DNA from: Deltaproteobacteria bacterium
GTDB taxonomy: Bacteria; Bdellovibrionota_B; Oligoflexia; Oligoflexales; Bog-1112
Length of the DNA stretch: 64,000 nt
Reading direction: 5' to 3'
Assembly: GCA_020635195.1 (NCBI GenBank)
Contig: JACKAG010000002.1
Span: 186,001 to 250,000, forward strand
Part shown: in pieces, positions 24,623-33,224 of the stretch
Position numbering within the stretch: the stretch's first letter is position 1
Layout of the letters: each line of letters opens with the position of its first letter
Notes under the pieces: generated by a model
The model's input: the letters and a program-made list of their open reading frames with translations, nothing else
Databases searched by the model: none
Told to the model about the DNA's origin: nothing
Made by a program: the position numbers and the translations under genes

Positions 24623-24950
24623 AAATAGGCTTTTGCTAATTCTTCAGCCGCAATGATGTTTGGATCATAAATTTTACCCTTTCGTATTGGGTGTTTTTCA
24701 TGCAGATATGAGAACTCAGTACATCCAAGTAATATAGTTTTATTTGGTAGTAGGCTCTGTAATCGCTTAGAGATAGGAAGCAGGTTGGCTCCGAGGGTGA
24801 TTGCAGCAATCATGCTATCCAATATTTTCTGAAGGATAGGATCGGGGTAATCGCATGGAAAATACTTTCGATGAAGCTCCTTTTTTGAAGAAGTTGAAGA
24901 GCAAATGACTAAGGGAATATCAGAACTTAGCTCCTTACTAAGTCTTAATT
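24623..24950 (-). pseudogene. aspartate/glutamate racemase-like gene, internal remnant
   Basis: One frame is open across the whole interval between two IS4 ends. It contains IPLVICSSTSSKKEL and, later, KTILLGCTEFSYL, whose GCTE matches the second catalytic-cysteine motif of aspartate/glutamate racemases, then DPNIIAAEELAKAYF near the natural C-terminus. The N-terminal half with the first cysteine is missing, and the last codons run into the IS4 right end with a stop at 24589-24591. Clearly broken on both sides. Confidence 0.75.
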
Positions 24951-26425
24951 CTTAAATGTTGCGCGAAAATTGCAATCGCATAAGTTTTTACTTTAAATAA
25001 AGCGCTTATGCTGCTTTGTTCGCATTTATTACCTCCCTGCAATAGCGTTGCACATCCCTGAACCCATGAATCCTTGTGCTAAGCTGGATCAGATGCTTAA
25101 AAGGAGATAATTCGACCTCCTGCTGCAAAGCAGTCATAGCATCCAGAACAGATCCGGACTTACCAGAAATTTCCGGCAAAAGGAGCCATGCACAGTAGAC
25201 CCAGTGAACATGAGACTCTACGGATTGAAAATCGTGGCAACTCACATCTTCAAACCCCATCAGAGATTTGACGTCTTTGTGAAATAGCTCGATTTCCCAT
25301 CTTTTTCGGTAAACCCTGACAATCGCACCCATCCTGACTCTGATGTTGGAACAAACCAGATACTTTCTCCCCCTGCGACTCCCTCGCTCTTCTGAAAGAA
25401 CCAGCCTGACTTCATCAGTGATTCCACTGATAAAACCGGTGAGTTCTCTTGCGCGGAACTCCTTCCGCTTTCTTCTTTTCCATCCATTCGCATAAGCACG
25501 AATAGTTTTCCAGGGAAAAATTTTGGCTTTCCGGAACAGGTCAGCGACGGAGCAATTGCCCTGAGCGCCTGCATTTTTTTGGGAAGAAAGTCGAGATCCT
25601 CTCGAAGATTTCATGCTGAAAACAAAATCCCACCCACGAGACAGAATGGAGGCTTGAAGCTTTTTATTGTCATAGCCAGAATCTGCGAGCACAACAACTT
25701 CATGATTTTCATAAGTTCCGACGTATTGCGACAAATCCAGATCAGAGAGATATCGGATGACAGCTTCCTGTTCGGTTTCTTTTTTCAGGCCCCGTCTTTT
25801 ACGCTCACGTCCGGAAATCCATGCCAGGGGAGGGAGTGGAATCTTCTTGCCATTGATAAGTAGCAGGATATTTGTCCACTGGTGGCCAATAACATAGCCT
25901 TTACCATGACTGAACTTATGGCTGTTTCCACTGTGTCTGGAAGATCTTGATTGCAGAGTCGCATCAATCAGAATGGCGATAGTCCAGGGCCCTCCGGCAA
26001 CAACAGGCGGCCTCTGGATTGCTCTGCATGTTCTGGCTGCCGTACGCTGAAGAGATTCTACCGCAAGATCACCATGCCTACGTAAAAACCTTGAAAACTG
26101 TGACTTATGCAGAGATCCGGCCTGAGAGGCCTGGGTCAGGCTATGTTTTCTTCCTGGCAGCATGAGAGATAAAAGATAAGCAAACGCGACCTGCTTCAGG
26201 CGGCAGGGAATATCCAGAAGACAGTCAGCTTTTTTTGCGATAGGGTTGCTCAAGGCGGGCACCTCTCGGGATATAGTCGCTTGGATGAGCACTTTAAAAA
26301 GTGTCTCGACAGCTCTGCCCGTCACAATACTCTATAATATCTGGTCATTACGATAGATTTTTTTTTAAAAAGCTTTCCAGAACAGATTTTTTCACTGGGA
26401 AGTCTGATTTCGCGCAACATCTAAG
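24951..26425 (-). mobile_element. IS4-family element, copy 2, complete (1475 bp)
   Basis: The terminal inverted repeats are CTTAAATGTTGCGCGAAAAT at 24951 and, read inward from 26425, CTTAGATGTTGCGCGAAATC. The transposase is intact. No clear target duplication flanks it. The 8 nt TCTTAATT before the left end is also present before copy 1, so the true boundary may lie slightly further out. Confidence 0.88.
25006..26325 (-). CDS. IS4-family transposase, copy 2
   Basis: 439 residues, same motifs as copy 1: LIDATLQ, LADSGYDN and YRKRWEIELFHKDVK. Five substitutions separate the two proteins, so they diverged recently. This copy has both terminal repeats and could be active. Confidence 0.94.
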   Translation of the reverse strand: MTGRAVETLFKVLIQATISREVPALSNPIAKKADCLLDIPCRLKQVAFAYLLSLMLPGRKHSLTQASQAGSLHKSQFSRFLRRHGDLAVESLQRTAARTCRAIQRPPVVAGGPWTIAILIDATLQSRSSRHSGNSHKFSHGKGYVIGHQWTNILLLINGKKIPLPPLAWISGRERKRRGLKKETEQEAVIRYLSDLDLSQYVGTYENHEVVVLADSGYDNKKLQASILSRGWDFVFSMKSSRGSRLSSQKNAGAQGNCSVADLFRKAKIFPWKTIRAYANGWKRRKRKEFRARELTGFISGITDEVRLVLSEERGSRRGRKYLVCSNIRVRMGAIVRVYRKRWEIELFHKDVKSLMGFEDVSCHDFQSVESHVHWVYCAWLLLPEISGKSGSVLDAMTALQQEVELSPFKHLIQLSTRIHGFRDVQRYCREVINANKAA

Positions 26426-26597
26426 TTATATATTCCATGTATCCCTCAGCATGTGGACCCATTGATTAAATCGCAATTACAAAACGAGCAATAGTTACTA
26501 ATGTTTCTAGTCAAAGTCAATATAAGATTTAATTTGATTTAGTTTATGATCTCATATTCTCAAACGCATTTTTGTATCGTCAGTTCTGGATTACTTA
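26426..26597. other. AT-rich remnant between IS elements
   Basis: 172 bp of unique sequence with no open frame of note. It does not extend the racemase remnant on the far side of IS4 copy 2. Confidence 0.4.
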
Positions 26598-26690
26598 GAG
26601 TAATTGTCAAATTTAGTGGATCAGAGATTTAAGCAGCAAGTTTTCTGACCCCATCCTCAAACTTGATATTAAGATCAATGATATTTACGC
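26598..26690 (-). mobile_element. IS256-family 3'-end fragment
   Basis: It starts with the same terminal GAGTAATTGTCAAATTTAG as copies A and B and encodes the transposase tail IKFEDGVRKLAA. Homology stops near 26690 where a different transposase gene begins. Confidence 0.85.
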
Positions 26691-27796
26691 TGGCTTCGTT
26701 GCGTCTGGCTGTCCCGATTCTTTCATTAAATGAGCTCCTGCCAATTGTGCTTCCTGCTGCCAGGCAGACAGCCAGCCTCGTTGAGCATGCCAGAATGGTC
26801 CTTGCGGTCCTCATAAAATCGATGGCATCACAAAACAGTGAAGCCGCCCAGAAAATTTCAGAGAAGTTAGGCGTTGAAGGGATCGTTGGGATTGACGGGC
26901 CCCTGGTTTCCTTGTGGCATGGGTTACAGGATTTTTTTTAAGGGCACTTTCACCACGGCCGCTGTAAAACTCCATTTGGCAGTAGATCTCGTAACCGGAG
27001 CATTAACATGGTACGACCTGACTTCTGGCGCGACTCATGACAGTCAACGATTCCCTGCAATCAGGAGCCGGTGTCTTTACATCTTTGATCTGGGCTATTG
27101 GTCTCTGGACCTGTTTCACAGAATTCAGGCACAAAAAGGATTTTTCCTTAGCAGGCTCAAGGGAAATGCAAATCTGACTATAACAAAAGTGGTTTTTGGT
27201 CAGATCAGTAAACGCAGAGTCGGCTCTGACTTACGAAAAACCCCAATCTTGCAAAAATGCGGAAACACTGTTGAGCTCTGCGCCCTATTATTCAATAAAA
27301 ATATTAGATTAGATGTAAGGGTTGTCGGTTATTGGAACAGTCAAGAAAAAAATATCACTGGTACGTCACAAATTTAACAGCTCCGAGAGCTTTAATTTAT
27401 GAATCGTATCGTCTGCGCTGGCAGGCAGAACTTTGTTTTAAATCCATGAAGAGCACCTTAAATTTTGACAGAATCCCGACGCTTTCTCAGAATGCTGTGT
27501 TATCACTTTGTTTGCTCACACTTTGCAATTTTGTTATGGCATCAATTGTCAGAGCAGAGGCAGATAAGCGACAAAAAAACTCTTCTGAAACAAAAACAAT
27601 ATCATCTATCCAGAGGGCCGCGCTGATTTTAAGAGAAACAGCAGGCAGTCTTTATTCACTGATACGGCTCGGGCATAGAATAACAGCATATAAAACTGAG
27701 CAAATAGTACGAATGCTTTTACCCATTCTAAGGAGTGCTTTTGATCCTAATTTTAAAAACCGGAAAACAACAGCAGAAAGGCTATATCATGCGTAA
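26691..27796 (+). pseudogene. second IS4-type transposase, 5'-truncated and twice frameshifted
   Basis: Three reading frames join into one transposase. Part 1 (to about 26935) includes GIDGPLVSLWHGLQDFF. Part 2 (about 26935-27345) has KGTFTTAAVKLHLAVDLVTG and the second-Asp motif IFDLGYW. Part 3 has YRLRWQAELCFKSMK, which fits Y-x2-R-x3-E-x6-K. The first break lies at a run of eight T (26932-26939), the second at a run of A near 27346. The 5' end is replaced by the IS256 fragment. It belongs to a different IS4 subgroup from the 439-residue elements. Confidence 0.85.
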
Positions 27797-27834
27797 CATC
27801 AAAAAAATGATAAAAAAATCCCGGTCACTTATGC

Positions 27835-28134
27835 TTTGCAGTTATGTTTTTGCCAACTGAAAGTCTTTATGCAGAGGTTCTTCGTCGCCCAGGTCTTGCT
27901 GAATTAGTTCAAAGAGAATTTCGGATAATGATTGCTGGTCCTGCAACATTAGCTGCATTGCTAAACTCTCTTAATGTTGGCTTCCAAAAGCTTGCCATTC
28001 AGAAGCGCTCTGCAGAAATCTGGAAACTTCTGGGAGCTGTTAAAACACAATTTAACACATTTTCAAAGCTGCTTGAAAGTGTTCAGAAGAAACTTAACGA
28101 TGCATCTTCAGCTATGGAGAAAGCAGCAAAGAGA
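27835..28134 (+). pseudogene. rmuC: rmuC, 5'-deleted, piece 1 (before the IS256 insertion)
   Basis: Encodes FAVMFLPTESLYAEVLRR, IAGPATLAALLNSLNVGF and IWKLLGAVKTQF, the conserved C-terminal region of RmuC (DNA recombination protein limiting inversions). The N-terminal two thirds are absent; the decayed IS4-type element lies where they should be. The last codons GCA AAG AGA are the target duplication of the IS256 copy B. Confidence 0.88.
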
Positions 28135-29502
28135 GAGTAATTGTCAAATTTAGTGGATCAGAGATTTAAGCAGCAAGTTTTCTTACCCCATCCTCAAACT
28201 TAACATTAAGATCAATAACATCCGCCAGTAGTTTGTAACCCCGGAGTTTCCTCCAGCGCTTTTCTGCACTTTTAATCAACTTAAAAACCATGTGCACAGT
28301 GGCATTGACAGAGCCACAGCCTTTCGTTCTCTTCGTCCGGAGTCGTACTGTCGCAAATGTGGATTCAATAGGATTAGTGGTCCGGATATGCTGCCAATGA
28401 ACACCAGGAAAATCATAGAAGCTGAGGAGCCTGTGTTTACCCCTCAGCAGACTTTTGACAGCCTTCGGGTATTTATCTTCAAAAACTGACTGAAATTTTG
28501 TAAGCGCTTTTTCCGCATCTTTTTTGTTCTCTGCCATATATATTTCATGAATCATTTTCTTAGCTTCAGGCTGTTTTGTCTTTGGCATCTTGTCCAGAAT
28601 ATTTGCGGTCTTATGAACCCAGCAGGCTTGCTGTTTAGAGGACGGAAAAATTTCCTCCAGCGCTTTCCAGAAACCAAGGGCACCATCCGCAACGGCAAGC
28701 TCAGGCCCTCTCTCCAGCCCTCGTTCTCTCAGAGAGAGCAGAACATTCTTCCAGCTCAGCTCGCTTTCACGATAGCCCTGCTCTATCGCTACCAGCTCTT
28801 TTTTGCCATCTTCTGCTGCTCCGACAATCACCAGAATGCACATTCTGTCATCTTCCCCGAGGCGCACGTTAAAATGTATCCCATCTGCCCACATGTACAC
28901 GTAACGTTTCCCGGAAAGAGATCGCTTATCCCACTCCCGGAAATCTCCTTCCCAGACCTTCTTTAATCTTGTCACAGTCGATGCTGAGAAACCCTTAGCA
29001 TGTTTACCCAGAAGAGCCTGAAGCGCTTCTGGAAAATCTCCGGTTGAAATCCCCTTCAGATAAAGCCATGGGACAAGCTCTTCCAGCGATTTAGTTTTTC
29101 TCAGGTACGGTGGCAGGATCTGGCTGGTAAATCTTTTCCGGCAGCCATCCTCATCAACTCTCTTATCGTTTATCTTTGGTGCTTTTACATCAATAGCACC
29201 AAGACCGGTCTGGATCTTTCTTTCCGGGTGATAGCCATTTCTGACTACCATCCTGTGCCCTTTCTCATCTGCTACAGATCTGAATCTCTCAATATAGTCG
29301 GAGACTTCAGCCTCTATTGCCTGAGCCAGCATCTTTCGGGCACCTTCTCTTAATACCTCTGTCAATGCATCGCTGATAGTTTCTTGTGGAAGTTGAACTG
29401 AATTGCAAGTAGCTTCTCTCATAGCGTATTCCTTAAATTCCAAAAAAGCACTTGAGGGTACGCTACTTAATTCTCCTCATCCACTAAATTTGATCATATC
29501 TC
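28135..29502 (-). mobile_element. IS256-family element, copy B (1368 bp), with 9-bp target duplication
   Basis: GCAAAGAGA occurs at 28126-28134 and again at 29503-29511, exactly bracketing the element. Terminal inverted repeats as in copy A. It interrupts the rmuC remnant. Confidence 0.95.
28166..29422 (-). CDS. IS256-family (mutator-type) transposase, copy B
   Basis: 418 residues from the ATG at 29422, which has AAGGA 7 nt upstream; a TTG seven codons earlier is less likely. Catalytic Asps in WADGIHFNV and AVADGALGF, Glu in NPIESTFATVR. Complete, with intact ends and a target duplication, so it is the best candidate for an active IS256 copy here. Confidence 0.95.
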   Translation of the reverse strand: MREATCNSVQLPQETISDALTEVLREGARKMLAQAIEAEVSDYIERFRSVADEKGHRMVVRNGYHPERKIQTGLGAIDVKAPKINDKRVDEDGCRKRFTSQILPPYLRKTKSLEELVPWLYLKGISTGDFPEALQALLGKHAKGFSASTVTRLKKVWEGDFREWDKRSLSGKRYVYMWADGIHFNVRLGEDDRMCILVIVGAAEDGKKELVAIEQGYRESELSWKNVLLSLRERGLERGPELAVADGALGFWKALEEIFPSSKQQACWVHKTANILDKMPKTKQPEAKKMIHEIYMAENKKDAEKALTKFQSVFEDKYPKAVKSLLRGKHRLLSFYDFPGVHWQHIRTTNPIESTFATVRLRTKRTKGCGSVNATVHMVFKLIKSAEKRWRKLRGYKLLADVIDLNVKFEDGVRKLAA

Positions 29503-29511
29503 GCAAAGAGA

Positions 29512-29610
29512 TCACAGATGATTGAACGTAAACTAACAAAGGTGGAAGATTTGCCGACAAATGAAGCCCAAATATTTTTACCAGATACTCTGGAGTTGGA
29601 GGAAGAGTGA
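29512..29610 (+). pseudogene. rmuC: rmuC, piece 2 (after the IS256 insertion)
   Basis: Removing the element and one copy of the 9-bp repeat restores the frame: KAAKR continues as SQMIERKLTKVEDLP and ends ELEEE with a stop at 29608-29610. The IERKL-VE-LP pattern is the usual RmuC tail. Confidence 0.88.
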
Positions 29611-29716
29611 GCAAGTGCAAAACATCAAAGATGTACGTCAAAAAGACTAGTCATACAATGAGTCAAATTAATCTTCCGGATCACTATAGAACTGTTTCCT
29701 TTTTCAAACTTGCGAT

Positions 29717-31228
29717 TTAACGTGCCCTGACTCGCTCGAATAGCTGATACGTACAGGAAGGCGCAGATATTTTTCTTGTAGTAGCCTCAAAGACATTTGA
29801 TCCGGCAACAATATTATCACTGCCAGAATGATCGCAACGAATAATAGAATCAACGGTATGAAAATCCTTTTCTCTCCAGGGTATCCTTATTGAGTCCATT
29901 GATTTATGCGGTAGTACTATCAGTTGCCTGGGAGCTATTCCTTCCCATTTATAGGTTTCCCAATAGTTGCCAATTACCCCTGTTTTTTTTGGAGCAGTTA
30001 TCATTTGTTGTGAGATATCAACTAACGAATGATAGTGTTCAAAACGAGATTGAGCTGACGTTAATCCTATACATGAAAATAAAAAAATCCATGAAGCGAA
30101 ATGAATGATTCGTGATGAAAGAATGGCGGGAGCATTCCATTTCTTAGAAATGAGTATATTTATGCAACAGGAAAGCATGATCAGGAGCGAAAAGTCCATA
30201 AAAAAAATCTGATTGACAGCGTAGCGAACTAAATGATTATGTATTCTGATCCATGATGTGAGAGAGCTTGCAAAGCTTGTTGCAAGGACAATCATAAAAA
30301 GAGCTAAAATACGTCTGGGTGTATCTTCGAGCAGACCTCTGAAACCTCTGCGGAAGCCTGATACAAAAAGAAAGATGATAAAAATAATAAAATAGTATAA
30401 AAAAAACGGATGAGACTCATAAATAATCTTAATTGCGGTTCCGAAATTTTCAAATACATCATTGAACTGAAGTTTTACAGGAGTTTTGACTCTGAATGCA
30501 TATTTTTCCATGAATTCAGAATAATGATGTTCCACATAAAAATTATAAAATTTATTTATAGACCTTTCCAGACCATAACAGAGGAAGGGAATGAGCCAAT
30601 AAGCTAGTTTGTAGGATTTTCGGGCTCTCATTGTCATATAAGGAATTGCTTCAAAAAAATGGAAGATGCAAAGAGCAATAGCTGCTGCGTTAGAGGTCCA
30701 GACTGCAAGGGTTCCGATAAAGATCAAGACAGAAAAATGAAAGGGGATACTACGTTTTAAGAGCTTCGTTTTAGATAGTACATACCAGTAGATAAGAGAG
30801 ATTGCTAACTGAATTGAGTATGGATTATTTATTTCATGCAAATATTGACGGACAGTCGGGCTCCACAGACAGGCACTTATAAAAAGTATATTTCCAGCCG
30901 GTGCTCCGGGGAAGAGCCTTGAACAGGCAAGGCTTCCGGCAACAATACAAAAACAATTGAAAATAAAAATGAAGATCGCAGTAAAATTTCCTTGTGTTAC
31001 AAAATTAATGATCCACTGTAACACAAAGGGCCAGCCACCTAATCTGTCCTGACCAAAGTAGTATAAATGATAGGGAGTTAATTCAGGACTATTGATCATA
31101 ATCACCGGAATGGCAGAATCGGAGTTGAAATCACCATCCATTGTTCCAACAGGTCCCATTCCTACATAGAGTGCAGAAAGGCATAAGAAAAAGTATAAAC
31201 ATAAGATGATAATTCTGGCTTTCGACAT
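29717..31228 (-). CDS. polytopic membrane protein, possible GT-C-type glycosyltransferase
   Basis: 503 residues with about 10-11 hydrophobic helices. After helix 1 there is an acidic loop MDGDFNSDSAIP; an Asp-rich first periplasmic loop is typical of GT-C glycosyltransferases that use lipid-linked sugars, but the fold cannot be proven here. A soluble tail of about 110 residues follows the last helix. GGAG lies 8 nt before the ATG. It stands alone between rmuC debris and the carboxypeptidase gene, with an IS256 relic just upstream. Confidence 0.65.
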   Translation of the reverse strand: MSKARIIILCLYFFLCLSALYVGMGPVGTMDGDFNSDSAIPVIMINSPELTPYHLYYFGQDRLGGWPFVLQWIINFVTQGNFTAIFIFIFNCFCIVAGSLACSRLFPGAPAGNILFISACLWSPTVRQYLHEINNPYSIQLAISLIYWYVLSKTKLLKRSIPFHFSVLIFIGTLAVWTSNAAAIALCIFHFFEAIPYMTMRARKSYKLAYWLIPFLCYGLERSINKFYNFYVEHHYSEFMEKYAFRVKTPVKLQFNDVFENFGTAIKIIYESHPFFLYYFIIFIIFLFVSGFRRGFRGLLEDTPRRILALFMIVLATSFASSLTSWIRIHNHLVRYAVNQIFFMDFSLLIMLSCCINILISKKWNAPAILSSRIIHFASWIFLFSCIGLTSAQSRFEHYHSLVDISQQMITAPKKTGVIGNYWETYKWEGIAPRQLIVLPHKSMDSIRIPWREKDFHTVDSIIRCDHSGSDNIVAGSNVFEATTRKISAPSCTYQLFERVRAR

Positions 31229-31246
31229 GAAGCTTACTCCAGATGA

Positions 31247-31415
31247 ACTATGGTCAAATTTGGTTGATGAGGAGAATTTAATGGCTTATTCTCAAGTGTT
31301 TTTTGAAGTTAAGAAATATGCCAAGAGCATAGTATACTTGTAAGCTCATTCAAATTCCACAAGAAACTGTCAGAAATGCTTTGATAGAGTGATTAGACTA
31401 AGAGAAGGAGTCGGA
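31247..31415 (+). mobile_element. ancient IS256-family 5'-end relic
   Basis: TGGTCAAATTTGGTTGATGAGGAG and the following leader align with the right end of the complete IS256 copies, through TTCCACAAGAAACTGTCAG, which corresponds to the transposase LPQETI region. Many substitutions and indels, no frame. Older than the other copies. Confidence 0.75.
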
Positions 31416-31590
31416 AGGGGCCTGATTTAGGAAAATTTTATTAAATGCTCGAGTATTATAAGATTTTTTTGTCGGGAGTTGCAGCTCTCAGATACGGGTT
31501 TTTTTTCTATCATACGTGACAGATCTTCAGGAAGAAGTCGTCCTGATACGTTTATTTGTGCTGTCAGATGCAATGAACCGCGATCACCTT

Positions 31591-31616
31591 TGTAGCTTTT
31601 CTTCTGAAAAGCTACA
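31591..31616. repeat. perfect 11-bp hairpin
   Basis: TGTAGCTTTTC and its exact reverse complement around a TTCT tetraloop. No U-tract follows on the plus strand. Role unknown. Confidence 0.55.
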
Positions 31617-31716
31617 GCAAAGTGTTTTCCCGCTAAAAAAAGAAAGGTGTAGGCATTTCTTATGAGATATCGATGTCGAAAAAAGTAATCTTCACGCTTT
31701 GTGAAACGCTATATTA

Positions 31717-31751
31717 AGCATCTGAAAAATCCAGATGATTTTTCAGATGCT
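31717..31751. repeat. perfect 14-bp hairpin upstream of the carboxypeptidase gene
   Basis: AGCATCTGAAAAAT (31717-31730) pairs with 31738-31751 across 7 nt. It ends 58 nt before the ATG at 31809, in the likely leader; it may be a regulatory stem or a weak terminator. Confidence 0.6.
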
Positions 31752-31808
31752 ATGACAGATACTTGGAAAGAAGAGTGATTGATTCAATTTTATCGGGAAA
31801 AAAGCAAG

Positions 31809-33224
31809 ATGGCAAAAGACCTGAACGAGATAAAAAAAATCTGGAAGGAGGCTGGAGTCATTCAGGCAAGCATTAACCTGCTTCGCTGGGATGAAGCAGT
31901 GATGATGCCGGCTTGCGGTGCTTCGGTTCGTGCAGCTCAGCTTGCCTGGCTAAACCAACAACTGAGATCGACCTGTTCGCAGAAATTACTCGATGATATG
32001 CAGGAAGCCAGGCTTATGACTTCTCTGGATGATGAAAGTCGGCGCGGCCTTGATCTTATGATTGGCAAGTGCCGACGGACCCTTGCTATTCCCGCGAAGT
32101 TGGATCATGAAATCGTCCGAATGCAGTCATTGACGGAGAAAAAGTGGAGGGCTGCCTGGGATCAGAATAGCTTTGGTCCGGTTGCCGCGGATTTTGAGAA
32201 ACTTGTTCTGCTGATCCGGGAAAAGGGAGACTATCTGAAAGAGGGTGAAGACTTCTCTTCTTACGAGGCGCTGGCACACGAATATGATGCGGAATTTAGT
32301 TTGTCAGAAACTGTGAGCCTGTTTTCTGATACGGAAAATCGTTTGAATTCCTTGCTGTTGGAACATCCAGCACAAGGGCAGGCCAGACGATTTCCTATGG
32401 AAAGACGAAAACAGAAAAAGCTTGTCAGAGATCTGATGTCCTCTGCTGGTCTGACAGAATCATCTTTAAGGATTGACTCTACACGTCATCCTTTTACGGA
32501 GTCCTGGCCTGGAGATATTCGCATAGGTATCAACTATGATGAGCATGATGTCCTGCCGACTTATCTGGCGGCTATGCATGAGGCAGGGCATGCACTTTAT
32601 GATGCGTCATTGTTTCATGCGTATGGTCTGGGCCCTTGTGCCCGGGAGGTTGGTATGATTATGCATGAAGGGATGGCTCTGCTCTGGGAAAATGCTTTTG
32701 GCAGAAGTCATGCCGGAGCCTCATTTTTAGCGAATATACTGGAGGAAGATCCTCATGAAATATATCGAAGCCTGAATGTGCTGAGCCCTGGAAAAAGCAG
32801 AATCCATGCGGATGTTTCTCATTATATGCTTCATATTATCATGCGCTTTCAGATGGAAATGGATCTGCTTTCAGGGTGTCTTCAGGTCAGGGATCTGCCT
32901 CAGGTGTGGGAGGAAAACAGTGTCAGGTTTTTAAAGTATCGCCCCGCCTCTATGCGGGAAGGATGTTTGCAGGATATCCATTGGTATCTCGGTTATTTCG
33001 GATACTTTCCCTGTTATGGTCTGGGGCAATTGTTGGGGATGCAGCTTTGGTTACAATTTACCGGAGCTTGTGACGGGCTTCCTGACGTTCTTAGTCTGGA
33101 GAACTGGTTAAAGGAACATGTCTACCAGCGGTCTGCACTGACAGGATCAGGACAGTTGCTCCGGGAACTCTGCCATGCGGAATTAAGGCCGGAAGCTTTT
33201 CTGCAAGTGTGTGGCTCCTGCTAA
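31809..33224 (+). CDS. M32 (Taq-type) metallocarboxypeptidase
   Basis: 471 residues. The zinc motif HEAGH is at 257-261 (AAMHEAGHALYD) with the third ligand Glu in MHEGMALLWEN near 287; upstream HPFT, then DIRIGINYDEHD, are the M32 signatures. It removes C-terminal residues from peptides in the cytoplasm. The ATG at 31809 was chosen; an in-frame TTG 10 codons earlier is possible. It converges on the GNAT-deacetylase gene and the two stop codons overlap. Confidence 0.93.
   Translation: MAKDLNEIKKIWKEAGVIQASINLLRWDEAVMMPACGASVRAAQLAWLNQQLRSTCSQKLLDDMQEARLMTSLDDESRRGLDLMIGKCRRTLAIPAKLDHEIVRMQSLTEKKWRAAWDQNSFGPVAADFEKLVLLIREKGDYLKEGEDFSSYEALAHEYDAEFSLSETVSLFSDTENRLNSLLLEHPAQGQARRFPMERRKQKKLVRDLMSSAGLTESSLRIDSTRHPFTESWPGDIRIGINYDEHDVLPTYLAAMHEAGHALYDASLFHAYGLGPCAREVGMIMHEGMALLWENAFGRSHAGASFLANILEEDPHEIYRSLNVLSPGKSRIHADVSHYMLHIIMRFQMEMDLLSGCLQVRDLPQVWEENSVRFLKYRPASMREGCLQDIHWYLGYFGYFPCYGLGQLLGMQLWLQFTGACDGLPDVLSLENWLKEHVYQRSALTGSGQLLRELCHAELRPEAFLQVCGSC

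Larger units (their letters stand above)
31416..31808. other. intergenic region with hairpins, no gene seen
   Basis: The stretch before the carboxypeptidase gene holds two perfect hairpins (listed separately) and a T8 run near 31500. No coding frame is convincing. Confidence 0.5.

Noticed and set aside
26932..26945. Programmed frameshift in the IS4-type gene
   Set aside because: T8 lacks a classical A6G slippery context and stimulator, and a second break follows; decay or sequencing error is simpler.
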